The translations under genes and the position numbers were made by a program. The notes under the pieces are model-generated. The model had not been told where the DNA came from. It saw nothing but the letters and a program-made list of their open reading frames with translations, and ran no database searches. Below are positions 15,962 to 24,728 of a DNA stretch of 64,000 nt, piece by piece. How positions within the stretch are numbered: the first letter of the stretch is position 1; every line of letters starts with the position of its first letter. Location: the NCBI RefSeq assembly GCF_002744735.1, contig NZ_KZ319341.1:421848-485847 (forward strand), written 5' to 3'. Source of the DNA: Marinobacter guineae (GTDB taxonomy: Bacteria; Pseudomonadota; Gammaproteobacteria; Pseudomonadales; Oleiphilaceae).

Positions 15962-16318
15962 CTAATACGCACCCACGGCCATCAGAAACCCGAAAAAGCC
16001 GATCCCGGTAATGGCAAGGGCCGCCAGAACAATGCCGAAGCCCCACCAGATCGCAGCGGCATCGGAAATACCGACGCCATGCCCCCGCAAAGTTCGGTAG
16101 AAGGCCCAGGGCCCAAGAACAAACGCACCCACGACAGCGAAAACAAGCCCGACACTGATGCCGGCAAAGGTCCAGGTGGCAAGCACCATGGCACGATCTT
16201 TTGCCTGATCGGTCACACCATGGTGTTCCAGGAACTTCTTGCAGAAAAACCAGAGCAAAGCGAACAGGACAATAACAAATACCAGTCCGCCAACAATCGT
16301 TATGACTCGGTAGAGCAC
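15962..16318 (-). CDS. small membrane protein, three predicted TM helices
   Basis: This 118-residue hydrophobic protein has helices at about residues 5-27, 46-70 and 90-113 and a charged loop after the first (FLEHHGVTDQAKDRAM). I do not recognise a family. It starts with GTG at 16318 and ends three bases beyond the stop of the convergent LysR gene. The upstream EAL gene ends 29 bp before it on the same strand, so the two may be co-transcribed. Confidence 0.6.
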   Translation of the reverse strand: MLYRVITIVGGLVFVIVLFALLWFFCKKFLEHHGVTDQAKDRAMVLATWTFAGISVGLVFAVVGAFVLGPWAFYRTLRGHGVGISDAAAIWWGFGIVLAALAITGIGFFGFLMAVGAY

Positions 16319-16347
16319 AGGGTTAATCCTGTCAGTTTAAATATGGT

Positions 16348-17118
16348 TCAGGCCGGAAACTCAGGCTCCGGGAGACACTCAAAACCTGGCTTGGCAAACA
16401 GGTAGCCCTGATACAGGCTGATCCCCTGGGAGCGTAACCAGAAGTACTCTTCCTTGGTTTCAACGCCCTCGGCAATGATCTGGCCGCCCAGCTGTCTCAT
16501 CATGGTGATGATTCCTGCCACAACTGCTTGCTTGTTAGGCTCCTGATGAATATTACGTATCAAACCCATATCCAGTTTAAGAAGGTCCGGCGGACTGGCC
16601 ATCATGATGTTGTAGCGGGAAAAACCGGCACCAAAATCATCAATGGCAGTGCTGAACCCCATCTCCTTGTAAGCTTCGATAATGGACACCAGATGGTCAA
16701 CGGATGTTGAGTTCAGATGTTCGTCTTCAGTTAGCTCGAAAATGATCTTGCGAGTATCGAAATTGTAAGTCTTTGCCGCGGCAAGAGTGGTCCGGATACA
16801 GTACTCAGCACGGTAGACCGCGTTGGGCATGAAATTAATGCTGAGCATAGGTTCCATCTTGAGCTTTGCGGCAAGCTTCACGGCCTTTACGCGACACACC
16901 TGATCAAACGCGTAACGATTTCGTTCATTTACCCTGGAAAGAATACTCATGGCGCCCTGCCCTTCAGGCCCCCGCACCAGAGCTTCGTAGGCAAAAACAG
17001 ACGTGTTGAGCACGTCTACAATCGGCTGGAACGCAAAGGTAAAGGAAAAATCCAGTCCCGCTCCACAGGCACATTGCTCACAATGGGATTCATCAAACAG
17101 TACGGCGGGTTGGTTCAC
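16348..17118 (-). CDS. stand-alone EAL-domain c-di-GMP phosphodiesterase
   Basis: The 256-residue protein is a single EAL domain that would hydrolyse c-di-GMP. Catalytic and metal residues look complete: EALVRG, INFMPN, FELTEDEH, AIDDFGAGFS, LLKLD, IIAEGVE and the C-terminal QGYLFAKP. The first 25 residues contain a cysteine cluster (CEQCACGAG) that may bind metal or sense redox state. It has no membrane segment or receiver domain. The start is GTG 17118 with AGGAG eight bases upstream. It is divergent from the tartrate-dehydrogenase-like gene. Output process is unknown. Confidence 0.88.
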   Translation of the reverse strand: MNQPAVLFDESHCEQCACGAGLDFSFTFAFQPIVDVLNTSVFAYEALVRGPEGQGAMSILSRVNERNRYAFDQVCRVKAVKLAAKLKMEPMLSINFMPNAVYRAEYCIRTTLAAAKTYNFDTRKIIFELTEDEHLNSTSVDHLVSIIEAYKEMGFSTAIDDFGAGFSRYNIMMASPPDLLKLDMGLIRNIHQEPNKQAVVAGIITMMRQLGGQIIAEGVETKEEYFWLRSQGISLYQGYLFAKPGFECLPEPEFPA

Positions 17119-17311
17119 TTCAACTCCTGAACTTCAAATCTGGCGATTTTGCTACGTCAATAAGACGTATTTTCAATTCACTATAGCCTCGATCCCTTCC
17201 CTGGTAAAACCACTTTTGGTTAAAGCACGTGAAACGCTGGCATCCCCGGTTTACATGACTAAACTGGGGTTTGTTGCTTATACGAGTCTGTTTACAAAAG
17301 GAGTCTCCCGA

Positions 17312-18466
17312 ATGGCCGAAACTACCCGAATCGCTGTCACCCCGGGCGATGGCATTGGCCCAGAAGTGGTGGCCGAAGCTGTGCGTTGCCTGGAAACCCT
17401 GCGTGCCAAGCACAGCCTTGCCATTGAGTGGACGCGATTCCCCTGGCCTTCCCATGCCTGGCATGAGGAACACGGAGAATCCATGCCGCAGGATGCGCTG
17501 GAACAGTTGCAAAAATACGATGCCATTCTGCTGGGCGCTTTGGGCGATCCGGGCCCTATGGATGACCCGGAACGCTACCTGCTGCCCGACAGCATCTCCC
17601 TGGCGCCGCTTCTGGATATGCGCAAGGGCTTTGACCAGTGGGTCTGCGAGCGCCCGGCGAGGCTGCTTCCCGGCGCCCGCCAGTATCTGGCGGATGAACG
17701 CGCCAAAGACATCGACATGCTGGTGATCCGGGAAAACTCCGAGGGGGAATACGTCAGCCAGGGTGGCCGCTTGCGAAAGGGCACTCCCGATGAAGTGGCG
17801 ACCCAGATGGAGGTGTTTACCCGAAAAGCCACAGACCGGATCATCCGGTATGGCTTTGAACAGGCCCGAATCCGGGCTACAGACCGGGTTAACGAAGGCC
17901 GGACCCGCACTTTCCGTACTCTGGATGGCCGAACCTGCGAAAGCCAGGTATGCCTGGTCACCAAGCGGAATGCCCTGCGCTATTGGGGCGACATGTACAC
18001 CGAAGCCTTTGAAGATATCAGCAAGGAGTACCCGGATGTGGCTACCCACCATGAACTGGTGGACGCCGCCTGCATGAAGTTTGTACAGAGCCCCTGGGCC
18101 TTTGATGTGGTGGTTGCCAGCAACTTACAGGGCGATATTCTTACCGACCTTGCAGCCGTGCTTTCAGGTGGCATGGGCGTCGCGCCCTCGTGCAACCTGA
18201 ACCCCACAGACCCGGATATGCCTTCCATGTTCGAGCCCACCCACGGCAGCGCGCCGGACATTGCGGGCCAGGGCCTCGCGGACCCGACCGCCATGCTGTT
18301 CACCACGGCGCGCATGCTGGAATGGCTGGGCCGAAAAGACCCAGCAATTGCTGCCGCTGGCAAGGAACTGTTCGATGCGGTTGCAGCAGATCTTGCGGAG
18401 AACTCCGGAACCCGGCGGGGCACTCATGAGATCGGGGCAGCGATCTGCAAGCGCCTGTCTGCGTGA
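17312..18466 (+). CDS. isocitrate/isopropylmalate-family dehydrogenase, tartrate dehydrogenase-like
   Basis: The 384-residue product belongs to the beta-decarboxylating dehydrogenases that oxidise a hydroxyacid with NAD and decarboxylate it with Mg/Mn. It starts RIAVTPGDGIGPEVV and keeps ENSEGEY, the Lys/Asp metal-site segment ASNLQGDILTD and GSAPDIAGQG. The substrate loop (DSISLAPLLDMRKGFDQWV) resembles the tartrate/malate dehydrogenase branch more than LeuB or Icd, so D-malate or tartrate is plausible. ATG 17312 follows AAAGGAG at 17296-17302. The frame runs open to 17003 but that part lies opposite the EAL gene. It is monocistronic. Confidence 0.8.
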   Translation: MAETTRIAVTPGDGIGPEVVAEAVRCLETLRAKHSLAIEWTRFPWPSHAWHEEHGESMPQDALEQLQKYDAILLGALGDPGPMDDPERYLLPDSISLAPLLDMRKGFDQWVCERPARLLPGARQYLADERAKDIDMLVIRENSEGEYVSQGGRLRKGTPDEVATQMEVFTRKATDRIIRYGFEQARIRATDRVNEGRTRTFRTLDGRTCESQVCLVTKRNALRYWGDMYTEAFEDISKEYPDVATHHELVDAACMKFVQSPWAFDVVVASNLQGDILTDLAAVLSGGMGVAPSCNLNPTDPDMPSMFEPTHGSAPDIAGQGLADPTAMLFTTARMLEWLGRKDPAIAAAGKELFDAVAADLAENSGTRRGTHEIGAAICKRLSA

Positions 18467-18498
18467 AACCGTCCCCCTGATCCGGAAGCCTGCATCTT

Positions 18499-18527
18499 CG
18501 TGGCCAGACCCAGAGTACCTGGCCACG
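18499..18527. terminator. hairpin between convergent genes
   Basis: CGTGGCCAG (18499-18507) pairs with CTGGCCACG (18519-18527) around an 11-nt loop, followed by GATTT on the plus strand. It sits between the dehydrogenase (stop 18466) and the DUF1439 gene (stop 18531) and probably ends the former. Confidence 0.6.
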
Positions 18528-18530
18528 GAT

Positions 18531-19103
18531 TTACTCGTCCGCCATAACAAACTCAAGCCGACCCGGCGCCACCCGAACATCCACCGGCATCATGCCAAAC
18601 ATTCGCTGGGCAAAATCGGTCTCGTCAAGACGGTACACCGGCATGGTTTCCAGCATCTGGGCGACAAGCCGCATCACCGTGTCGGTAACCGGCTTCAGGT
18701 CCCCTTTGAAAAACGGTGAATCAATGCTGCTGTCCAGCAACTGCAGTCGCCTGATGAAGATCGCTTTTTCCGTACTGTCGTAAACTGGAGCTCCTTCCAC
18801 CTTCAGGGCAATATCCACTGGCAACTTTGCCATCAGTGCGTTCAGAGCCACCTGCCCCCGCAAATCGATCACGACCACGTCCCGGCCATCCGGACCCAGG
18901 GTAATGTCGGCGTCGTCAAGGCTCAGGCTCAGTGGCGAACCGCTGCTCAACTGCTGGCGGTCGAACTCACTGACCACGTCCTGAAGGTGGCTCTCCAGCT
19001 CACCTTCGGAAATGGAGTAGGGGGACATGCTGGCACAGCCGCTTGTCAGTGCCAGTGCCAGAATCAGAAGGGCCCAAAGGCCTCTCAGGGGTGTCATGTT
19101 CAT
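18531..19103 (-). CDS. DUF1439 family lipoprotein
   Basis: The 190-residue product has a lipoprotein signal with the lipobox LTSGC, then a compact alpha/beta domain that looks like DUF1439 (lipid-binding-like envelope lipoproteins such as YceB, of unknown role). I chose ATG 19103 (MNMTPLRG) after GGAGA; an in-frame ATG six bases later is equally possible. The frame extends upstream to 19142 but would bury the signal peptide. It is a single gene on the minus strand, convergent with the tartrate-dehydrogenase-like gene. Confidence 0.75.
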   Translation of the reverse strand: MNMTPLRGLWALLILALALTSGCASMSPYSISEGELESHLQDVVSEFDRQQLSSGSPLSLSLDDADITLGPDGRDVVVIDLRGQVALNALMAKLPVDIALKVEGAPVYDSTEKAIFIRRLQLLDSSIDSPFFKGDLKPVTDTVMRLVAQMLETMPVYRLDETDFAQRMFGMMPVDVRVAPGRLEFVMADE

Positions 19104-19190
19104 CGGGGTTTCTCCAGAGAATATAACTATATCCTGCGGCACAGAGGTAGCCCGGGCAAGACCGGTGGGTTAATGATTGGTCAGAAACGG

Positions 19191-19220
19191 CCCGGGCCGG
19201 TTAGTCGTTCTCGGCCCGGG
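19191..19220 (-). terminator. GC-rich hairpin overlapping the stop of the CPXCG gene
   Basis: CCCGGGCCG (19191-19199) pairs with CGGCCCGGG (19212-19220). The stop codon of the CPXCG protein lies in the loop. There is no T-tract after it, so termination is only likely from position and strength. Confidence 0.4.
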
Positions 19221-19392
19221 CATCTACGTGAGGCGTGAGGTTGTCGTCAAAGACGACGCGCAACAGAATGGGCTGGCAGCAGACCTGGCAGTCCTCGACA
19301 TACTCCTGTTCAGGCACCGACGGGTCTACGCTGACTTCCAGCATCTCCCAGCAGTACGGGCACTGAATGAGAACCGAGTCCAGGGCTGGCAT
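19201..19392 (-). CDS. CPXCG-motif cysteine-rich small protein
   Basis: The 63-residue protein carries two cysteine pairs, CPYC near residue 11 and CQVC near residue 35 followed by a further Cys-Gln-Pro, the pattern of the small CPXCG zinc-binding family. Its function is unknown; a zinc ribbon role is likely. It has a GAGGTGA ribosome site and starts 9 bp after the aminotransferase stop, so the two form an operon. The family is common next to unrelated genes in Pseudomonas-type genomes. Confidence 0.8.
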   Translation of the reverse strand: MPALDSVLIQCPYCWEMLEVSVDPSVPEQEYVEDCQVCCQPILLRVVFDDNLTPHVDARAEND

Positions 19393-19401
19393 GGCGTCAC
19401 C

Positions 19402-20628
19402 TCAGAACTGTTGTTTTGCCATCCAGGGAATGATTCGGTCAAACGCCTGCTCGAGCTTCTCGCAAGTGGTGGAGAAACTGATCCGCACAGCGTTGGTACA
19501 ACCTTCCCCGAAAGCATCGCCCGGCACCAGACAGACGCCGGTTTCCTTCAGCATCCGCAGGGCAAGATCCGAACCGTCTACATGGGGAGGCAGGTCCGGG
19601 AATGCGAAAAAGGCGCCGCCGGGCTTATATCCGGTCATGTAGGGAGTCTGGTCTATCAGTTCAACCACCTTGTCCCTACGCTCCCGGTAGATATCCACCA
19701 TATCCCGCACACACTGCTGGTCGCCCGTCAGCGCGGCCACACCTGCGAACTGGGACGGTGTATTGGCTACCGATGTGGTAAACATATGATAACGGCGCAG
19801 CGACTTGATGGCCGCCTGGCTCGAAATCACCCAGCCGATCCGCAAGCCCGCCATGCTGTAGGTTTTCGAGAAGCTGCTGATGCACATGATGTTGTCCAGA
19901 TCCATCGAGCAGTTCAGCACACTGGCGAAATCGTCGTCGTCAAAAATCAGGTGGTCGTACACCTCATCGGCATACACCTGAATCCCGCGGTAGGCGCACT
20001 CCTCTAGAATGGTCTCCACCGTGCTGCGTGGGTAGACCGCGCCGGTCGGGTTGTTCGGGTTGTTCAGGATGAGGGCAAAAGTACGCGAGCCCATGGCACG
20101 GATGACTTCGTCAGGATCCAACTGGTGATTGTTCTCAGCCCGGGTTGGTACAAACTTCACCTCGCCGCCGTTCATCCGGATCAGAGGGGCGTACAGCAGG
20201 AACGACGGGTCAGTCACGATAAACTGCCTGCCCGGCGCAGACGTGGCGGAAATGGCGAGGTACATGGCCTCGGTGGCGCCACTGGTGACCAGGATGTTGT
20301 CCCGGGTCAGCTTCCGGTTGTAACGCTTGCCGTAGTAGTCACGCAGCGCCACCAGCAGCTCCGGCAGTCCGGCATCCATGGTATAGCCGGTCTGACCCGC
20401 GTTCAGGGCATCAATATAGGCATCAATAATATGCTTGGGTGTCGGCAGATCCGGCTGACCGATGGAAAGATGAATCACATCCTTCATGGTGGCCGCCATG
20501 TTCACCATACGACGGATGCCCGGCACTGGAACCGCCTGCATGGCAGGGTTCCAACTGGCCTTGGTCTTCCGGTACTTCACTTTACGCGGTTTGGTCTGGC
20601 CGGTTTCTTTGTTGGCGGCTTCTGCCAT
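19402..20628 (-). CDS. class I/II pyridoxal phosphate aminotransferase
   Basis: The 408-residue product is a fold-type I PLP aminotransferase. The PLP lysine lies in SSFSKTYSMAGLRIGW, the substrate-binding aspartate region in NNPNNPTGAVY, and the PLP phosphate contact in TSGATEAMYL. It has a Lys-rich N-terminal extension of about 35 residues before the domain. ATG 20628 is chosen after AGGAGG. The amino donor and acceptor cannot be told; aspartate/alanine-type subgroups fit best. It is divergent from the D-2-hydroxyacid dehydrogenase (240 bp apart), which may act on the matching 2-oxo acid, though this is inference. Confidence 0.85.
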   Translation of the reverse strand: MAEAANKETGQTKPRKVKYRKTKASWNPAMQAVPVPGIRRMVNMAATMKDVIHLSIGQPDLPTPKHIIDAYIDALNAGQTGYTMDAGLPELLVALRDYYGKRYNRKLTRDNILVTSGATEAMYLAISATSAPGRQFIVTDPSFLLYAPLIRMNGGEVKFVPTRAENNHQLDPDEVIRAMGSRTFALILNNPNNPTGAVYPRSTVETILEECAYRGIQVYADEVYDHLIFDDDDFASVLNCSMDLDNIMCISSFSKTYSMAGLRIGWVISSQAAIKSLRRYHMFTTSVANTPSQFAGVAALTGDQQCVRDMVDIYRERRDKVVELIDQTPYMTGYKPGGAFFAFPDLPPHVDGSDLALRMLKETGVCLVPGDAFGEGCTNAVRISFSTTCEKLEQAFDRIIPWMAKQQF

Positions 20629-20868
20629 AAACACCTCCTGCAAACGGGGCTGATAAAATCCACTCCTGCAGGTTAGTCAGTAAAGAGGGGCTCTACAAGA
20701 CAAAACGTCATAAAGATGATGTATGTGGAGGTAGGTGAAAGTACCGCCATAACCGCCGTTGCAGGCAAATCATGCGCGCAGCAAGTTGACCAGACCGGGC
20801 CTGCCGACCAGACTGTAAATATCCCTCACGGGCAATCACCAGTCGCACATCAAAAAGGCGGAGGCTTA

Positions 20869-21852
20869 ATGACTCAGCACAGCAAACCTGTTGTAACCGT
20901 TCTCACCGCACCGGGAGAACAGGAACCGCCGGGAATGGACGCACTCAGGGCCCGCGCGGATGTGCGTTTTGCCTGTGACGAACCAACGCTCCGGGAAACC
21001 CTGCCCGGTACCGAAATCATGATGGTGACGGACTTTCGCACCGAAGCCCTGGCTGCCGCCTGGCACACAGCCGACAAGCTAGAATGGATCCATGCCACCA
21101 GTGCCGGGGTTGATGCCCTGATGTTCCCGGACCTGATCAAGGGTGATGTAACGGTTACCAATGCCCGCGGCATCTTCGACCGCACCATCGCCGAATACGT
21201 GCTCTGTACCATTCTGATGTTCGCCAAGGATTTCCCGAGTTCCATCAGGCTGCAGATGAAACACCAATGGAAGCATCGGGATACGGAACGAGCGGAAGGC
21301 AAGCAGGTTCTGGTGGTGGGCGCCGGTTCCATCGGCCGCCAGATTGGCCGCCTGGTCAGTGCCGCTGGTTTGAAGGCCCACGGTATTGCCCGCAAACCAA
21401 GGCGTGATGACCCGGATTTTGTTGCCGTGCATGGCAACGACGATCTGTACGAACAGCTCGGCCACGCCGACTTTGTGGTGATTGCCGCCCCGCTGACACC
21501 GCAGACGGAGGGCCTGTTTAATGAGAAGGCCTTCAAAGCCATGAAGAACTCTGCACGCCTGATCAACATCGGCCGCGGCCCGATCGTTAAAACCGACGAC
21601 CTGGTTGCCGCACTGAGGAATGGCGACATCGCCGGAGCCGGGCTGGATGTGTTCGAGGAGGAACCATTGACGGAAGATCATCCGCTCTGGGACATGGAGA
21701 ACGTGACCATGACCGCCCATATGGCAGGTGACTTCATTGGTTGGAAGCGGGCGTTGACTGATCAGTTCCTGGAGAATTTTGACCGGTGGCACAAGGGAGA
21801 AGAGCTCTTCAACCTGGTCGACAAGGAACTGGGGTACGCCGGCAGCAAGTAA
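20869..21852 (+). CDS. D-2-hydroxyacid dehydrogenase
   Basis: The 327-residue protein belongs to the D-isomer-specific 2-hydroxyacid dehydrogenases, which reduce 2-oxo acids with NAD(P)H. The Rossmann motif reads VVGAGSIGRQIG, the catalytic Arg region NIGRGPIVKTDDL, the Glu in DVFEEEPL and the His in TMTAHMAG. The GAGSIG form and short catalytic domain resemble the glyoxylate/hydroxypyruvate reductase B-like or Ddh branch. ATG 20869 follows GGCGGAGG; upstream in-frame codons lack support. Hairpin copy D begins 20 nt after its stop. Confidence 0.85.
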   Translation: MTQHSKPVVTVLTAPGEQEPPGMDALRARADVRFACDEPTLRETLPGTEIMMVTDFRTEALAAAWHTADKLEWIHATSAGVDALMFPDLIKGDVTVTNARGIFDRTIAEYVLCTILMFAKDFPSSIRLQMKHQWKHRDTERAEGKQVLVVGAGSIGRQIGRLVSAAGLKAHGIARKPRRDDPDFVAVHGNDDLYEQLGHADFVVIAAPLTPQTEGLFNEKAFKAMKNSARLINIGRGPIVKTDDLVAALRNGDIAGAGLDVFEEEPLTEDHPLWDMENVTMTAHMAGDFIGWKRALTDQFLENFDRWHKGEELFNLVDKELGYAGSK

Positions 21853-21871
21853 CTGTGGTGTGACAGACACC

Positions 21872-21984
21872 GGAGCGAGCGGCGGGGCAGCATTCCAAAA
21901 CACGCTGTGAATACGTCCCTGTACGCTCGGCTCCGCCATCCATGGCTCCGCACGGTTTTGGAATGCTGCCCCGCCGCTCACTCC
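21872..21984 (+). repeat. long-stem conserved-loop hairpin, copy D
   Basis: A 30 bp inverted repeat (21872-21901 and 21955-21984) with a single mismatch at 21876 encloses a 53-nt loop (21902-21954) that differs from the copy B loop at only a few positions. The stem differs in its outer part but shares TTCCAAAAC next to the loop with copy B. It starts 20 nt after the stop of the D-2-hydroxyacid dehydrogenase and is followed by a separate classical terminator at 22020, so it is not the only terminator here. Confidence 0.92.
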
Positions 21985-22019
21985 TCAATGCTAAATTTTT
22001 TAACTTCATCAGTACAAAA

Positions 22020-22043
22020 AACGGGAGCCCGAAGGCTCCCGTT
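22020..22043. terminator. bidirectional rho-independent terminator
   Basis: AACGGGAGCC (22020-22029) pairs with GGCTCCCGTT (22034-22043) around the stable CGAA loop. A T-rich run follows on the plus strand and an A-run precedes it, giving a U-tract on the minus strand too. It serves the convergent dehydrogenase and response-regulator genes. Confidence 0.9.
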
Positions 22044-22068
22044 TTCTATTCATAAGCAAAGCTGAGCA

Positions 22069-22734
22069 TCAGCTACCAGACAACGACTGATCCGAAGGAT
22101 CAATCTCCATCTGCTGAATTGCAATCACCGCCTGAGTGCGGTTACGAACACCCAGTTTCCGGAACACCGCCGTAATATGCGCCTTGATGGTCGCCTCTGA
22201 AACATCCAGATCATAGGCAATCTGCTTGTTCAGAAGCCCCTCGGCCAGCATACCCAGCACTCGGAACTGTTGCGGTGTCAGCGACGCCAGTTTTTCTGAA
22301 AAGTCCGTGGCGTCCGAGTGCATCCGCTCGATCTTGTCCGCCACACCTGGCGGCAACCAGACATCCCCTTCCAGGACGGCCTGAATGGCCTCAGTGATGG
22401 TGGGCAACGGTGCCGACTTCGGAATGAAGCCGGAGGCACCGTAGTCAATCGAGCGGCGCATCACCTGCAATTCCTCGGAACCCGACACAACCACCACCGG
22501 CAGCCCCGGGTATTGCCCGCGCATAAACACGAGCCCCGAGAAGCCATGGGCACCCGGCATATTGAGATCCAGCAAGACCAGATCCGCGTCCGGGTGCGAC
22601 TCTACCGCCGCCTGCAGCGCCTTGATGCTGTCGACTTCAACCGTCTCGGCATCCGGCACCGCCTGACTGACCGCCTGCTTCAGTGCTGCTCGAAACAGTG
22701 GGTGATCATCAGCGACGATAATAGTTTGTGCCAT
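22069..22734 (-). CDS. LuxR-type response regulator linked to acetate metabolism (ErdR/CrbR-like)
   Basis: The 221-residue protein has an N-terminal receiver domain with phosphoacceptor D56 (VLLDLNMPG) and acidic pair D9-D10, and a C-terminal LuxR/FixJ HTH (LTPQQFRVLGMLAEGLLNKQIAYD...). It lies 44 bp after acs on the same strand. In Pseudomonas and Vibrio, the related ErdR/CrbR proteins respond to the MxtR/CrbS sensor kinase and activate acs; gene order here fits that system. The cognate large sensor kinase is not in this window. It has an AAGGAA ribosome site. Confidence 0.85.
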   Translation of the reverse strand: MAQTIIVADDHPLFRAALKQAVSQAVPDAETVEVDSIKALQAAVESHPDADLVLLDLNMPGAHGFSGLVFMRGQYPGLPVVVVSGSEELQVMRRSIDYGASGFIPKSAPLPTITEAIQAVLEGDVWLPPGVADKIERMHSDATDFSEKLASLTPQQFRVLGMLAEGLLNKQIAYDLDVSEATIKAHITAVFRKLGVRNRTQAVIAIQQMEIDPSDQSLSGS

Positions 22735-22778
22735 TCAACAGATTCCTTACAGGTGCTAAGCCCGATTAATAGCGGGCT

Positions 22779-24728
22779 TTACTTGTTTGCACGACCGCTG
22801 ATCAGATCATCCACCACGCCAGGGTCCGCCAGAGTGGAGGTGTCGCCCAGCTGATCGTGCTCGTTTGACGCAATCTTACGCAAAATCCTGCGCATTATCT
22901 TGCCAGATCGGGTTTTGGGTAATCCGGGTGCCCACTGAATCACGTCCGGAGAAGCGATGGGACCAATTTCCTTACGCACCCACTGGACCAGTTCCTTCTT
23001 CAACTCATCGGATGGCTCTTCACCGTGAACCAGGGTGACGTAGACATAGATGCCCTGCCCCTTGATCTCGTGTGGGTAGCCAACAACAGCCGCTTCCGCA
23101 ACCTTGTCGTGGGAGACCAGTGCGCTTTCAACTTCCGCGGTACCCAGACGGTGACCGGAAACGTTCAGAACGTCATCGACCCGGCCAGTAATCCAGTAGT
23201 AGCCATCTTCATCGCGACGGGCGCCGTCACCGGTGAAGTACATGCCTTTGTAGGTGCTGAAGTAGGTCTGGACAAAACGCTCATGATCACCATAGATCGT
23301 GCGCATCTGGCCAGGCCAGCTGTCCAGGATAACCAGGTTACCTTCGGTTTTGCCTTCCAGGATATTGCCATCGTTATCCACCAGAGCAGGCTGGACACCG
23401 AAGAAGGGAACCGTGGCGGAACCCGGCTTCAGATCAATAGCGCCAGGCAGCGGGGAAATCAGGATCCCGCCGGTCTCGGTCTGCCACCAGGTGTCCACAA
23501 TGGGGCACTTGCTGTTACCAATAACGCGGTGGTACCACTCCCAGGCTTCCGGATTGATCGGCTCGCCCACGGAACCCAGCAGTTTCAGGCTATCGCGTTT
23601 GGTGCCGTCCATGCAGGACTCACCTTCCGCCATCAGGGCACGGATCGCGGTCGGCGCGGTGTAAAGAATGTTCACCTTGTGTTTGTCGACTACCTGGCCC
23701 ATGCGGGAACTGTCCGGGTAGTTGGGCACACCCTCAAACAGAACGGTTACGGCACCATTGGCCAGCGGGCCGTACAGGATGTAGCTGTGGCCGGTAACCC
23801 AGCCAAAGTCTGCGGTACACCAATACACGTCGCCATCGTGGTAATCGAACACGTACTCGTGGGTCATGGACGTGTAGACCATGTAACCGCCAGTGGTATG
23901 CAGAACGCCCTTTGGCGCACCGGTGGAGCCGGAAGTGTACAGCATGAACAGCGGATCCTCGGCGTTCATGGGCTCCGGCGGGCAGTCGGCCGACGCAGTC
24001 TTCATCAGATCTTCATAACGCGCGTCGCGGGCATCGTTCCAGGGCACTTCGGAGTTACCGGTGCGGGTTACAACAACCACTTTTTCAACGCTGGCGGCGT
24101 CTTCGTTCTTCAGGGCCGCATCCACGTTCTTCTTCAGCGGAATCTTGCGCCCGCCGCGAACACCTTCATCGGAAGTGATCACGAAACGGGATTTACCGTT
24201 AACAATCCGGGCACCCAGTGCTTCTGGAGAGAAACCGCCGAATACAACGGAGTGAATCGCCCCTATGCGGGCGCAGGCCAGCATGGCAACAGCCGTTTCC
24301 ACGATCATCGGCATGTAGATGGTCACAACGTCGCCCTTCTTCACGCCCAGATCTTTCAGGACGTTGGCAAACTTGCTGGTTTCTTCGTGCAGTTCGCGGT
24401 AGGTGACTTTGCGGGAGTCGGCAGGATCATCACCTTCAAAGATGATAGCTGTCTGGTCCCCACGCTTTTCCAGATGACGGTCCAGGCAGTTGGCGGATGC
24501 GTTCAGCTGGCCATCTTCAAACCACTTAATGGACAGATTGTTGTAATCGTAGCTCGTGTTCTTCACCTTGGTGTAAGGCTTGATCCAGTCAAGGCGTTTG
24601 CCGTGCTCACCCCAGAAAGTATCCGGGTCTTCAACTGACTGACGATACATTTCTTCATACTGTTCCCGGTTCAGAAGGGCCCGATTGGCCACTTCCGGGC
24701 TCACCGGATATACCTGTTTATCAGTCAT
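22779..24728 (-). CDS. acs: acetate--CoA ligase
   Basis: The 649-residue acetyl-CoA synthetase activates acetate to acetyl-CoA through acetyl-AMP, feeding the glyoxylate and TCA cycles. The adenylate-forming motif is [11 protein letters not shown], the middle motif [17 protein letters not shown], and the C-terminal catalytic Lys that is usually regulated by acetylation lies in [12 protein letters not shown]. Length matches E. coli Acs (652). ATG 24728 has a GGGGGAG ribosome site. It is followed by its probable regulator. A long open frame on the opposite strand is only a shadow. Confidence 0.96.
   Translation of the reverse strand: MTDKQVYPVSPEVANRALLNREQYEEMYRQSVEDPDTFWGEHGKRLDWIKPYTKVKNTSYDYNNLSIKWFEDGQLNASANCLDRHLEKRGDQTAIIFEGDDPADSRKVTYRELHEETSKFANVLKDLGVKKGDVVTIYMPMIVETAVAMLACARIGAIHSVVFGGFSPEALGARIVNGKSRFVITSDEGVRGGRKIPLKKNVDAALKNEDAASVEKVVVVTRTGNSEVPWNDARDARYEDLMKTASADCPPEPMNAEDPLFMLYTSGSTGAPKGVLHTTGGYMVYTSMTHEYVFDYHDGDVYWCTADFGWVTGHSYILYGPLANGAVTVLFEGVPNYPDSSRMGQVVDKHKVNILYTAPTAIRALMAEGESCMDGTKRDSLKLLGSVGEPINPEAWEWYHRVIGNSKCPIVDTWWQTETGGILISPLPGAIDLKPGSATVPFFGVQPALVDNDGNILEGKTEGNLVILDSWPGQMRTIYGDHERFVQTYFSTYKGMYFTGDGARRDEDGYYWITGRVDDVLNVSGHRLGTAEVESALVSHDKVAEAAVVGYPHEIKGQGIYVYVTLVHGEEPSDELKKELVQWVRKEIGPIASPDVIQWAPGLPKTRSGKIMRRILRKIASNEHDQLGDTSTLADPGVVDDLISGRANK

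Noticed and set aside
17003-17311. Upstream extension of the tartrate-dehydrogenase-like gene
   Set aside because: The extra part lies opposite the EAL gene and its leader; the family N-terminus and a good ribosome site begin at 17312.
23025-24638. Long open frame on the plus strand opposite acs
   Set aside because: It is the antisense of a clearly conserved gene in GC-rich DNA; it has no ribosome site and its product resembles no family.
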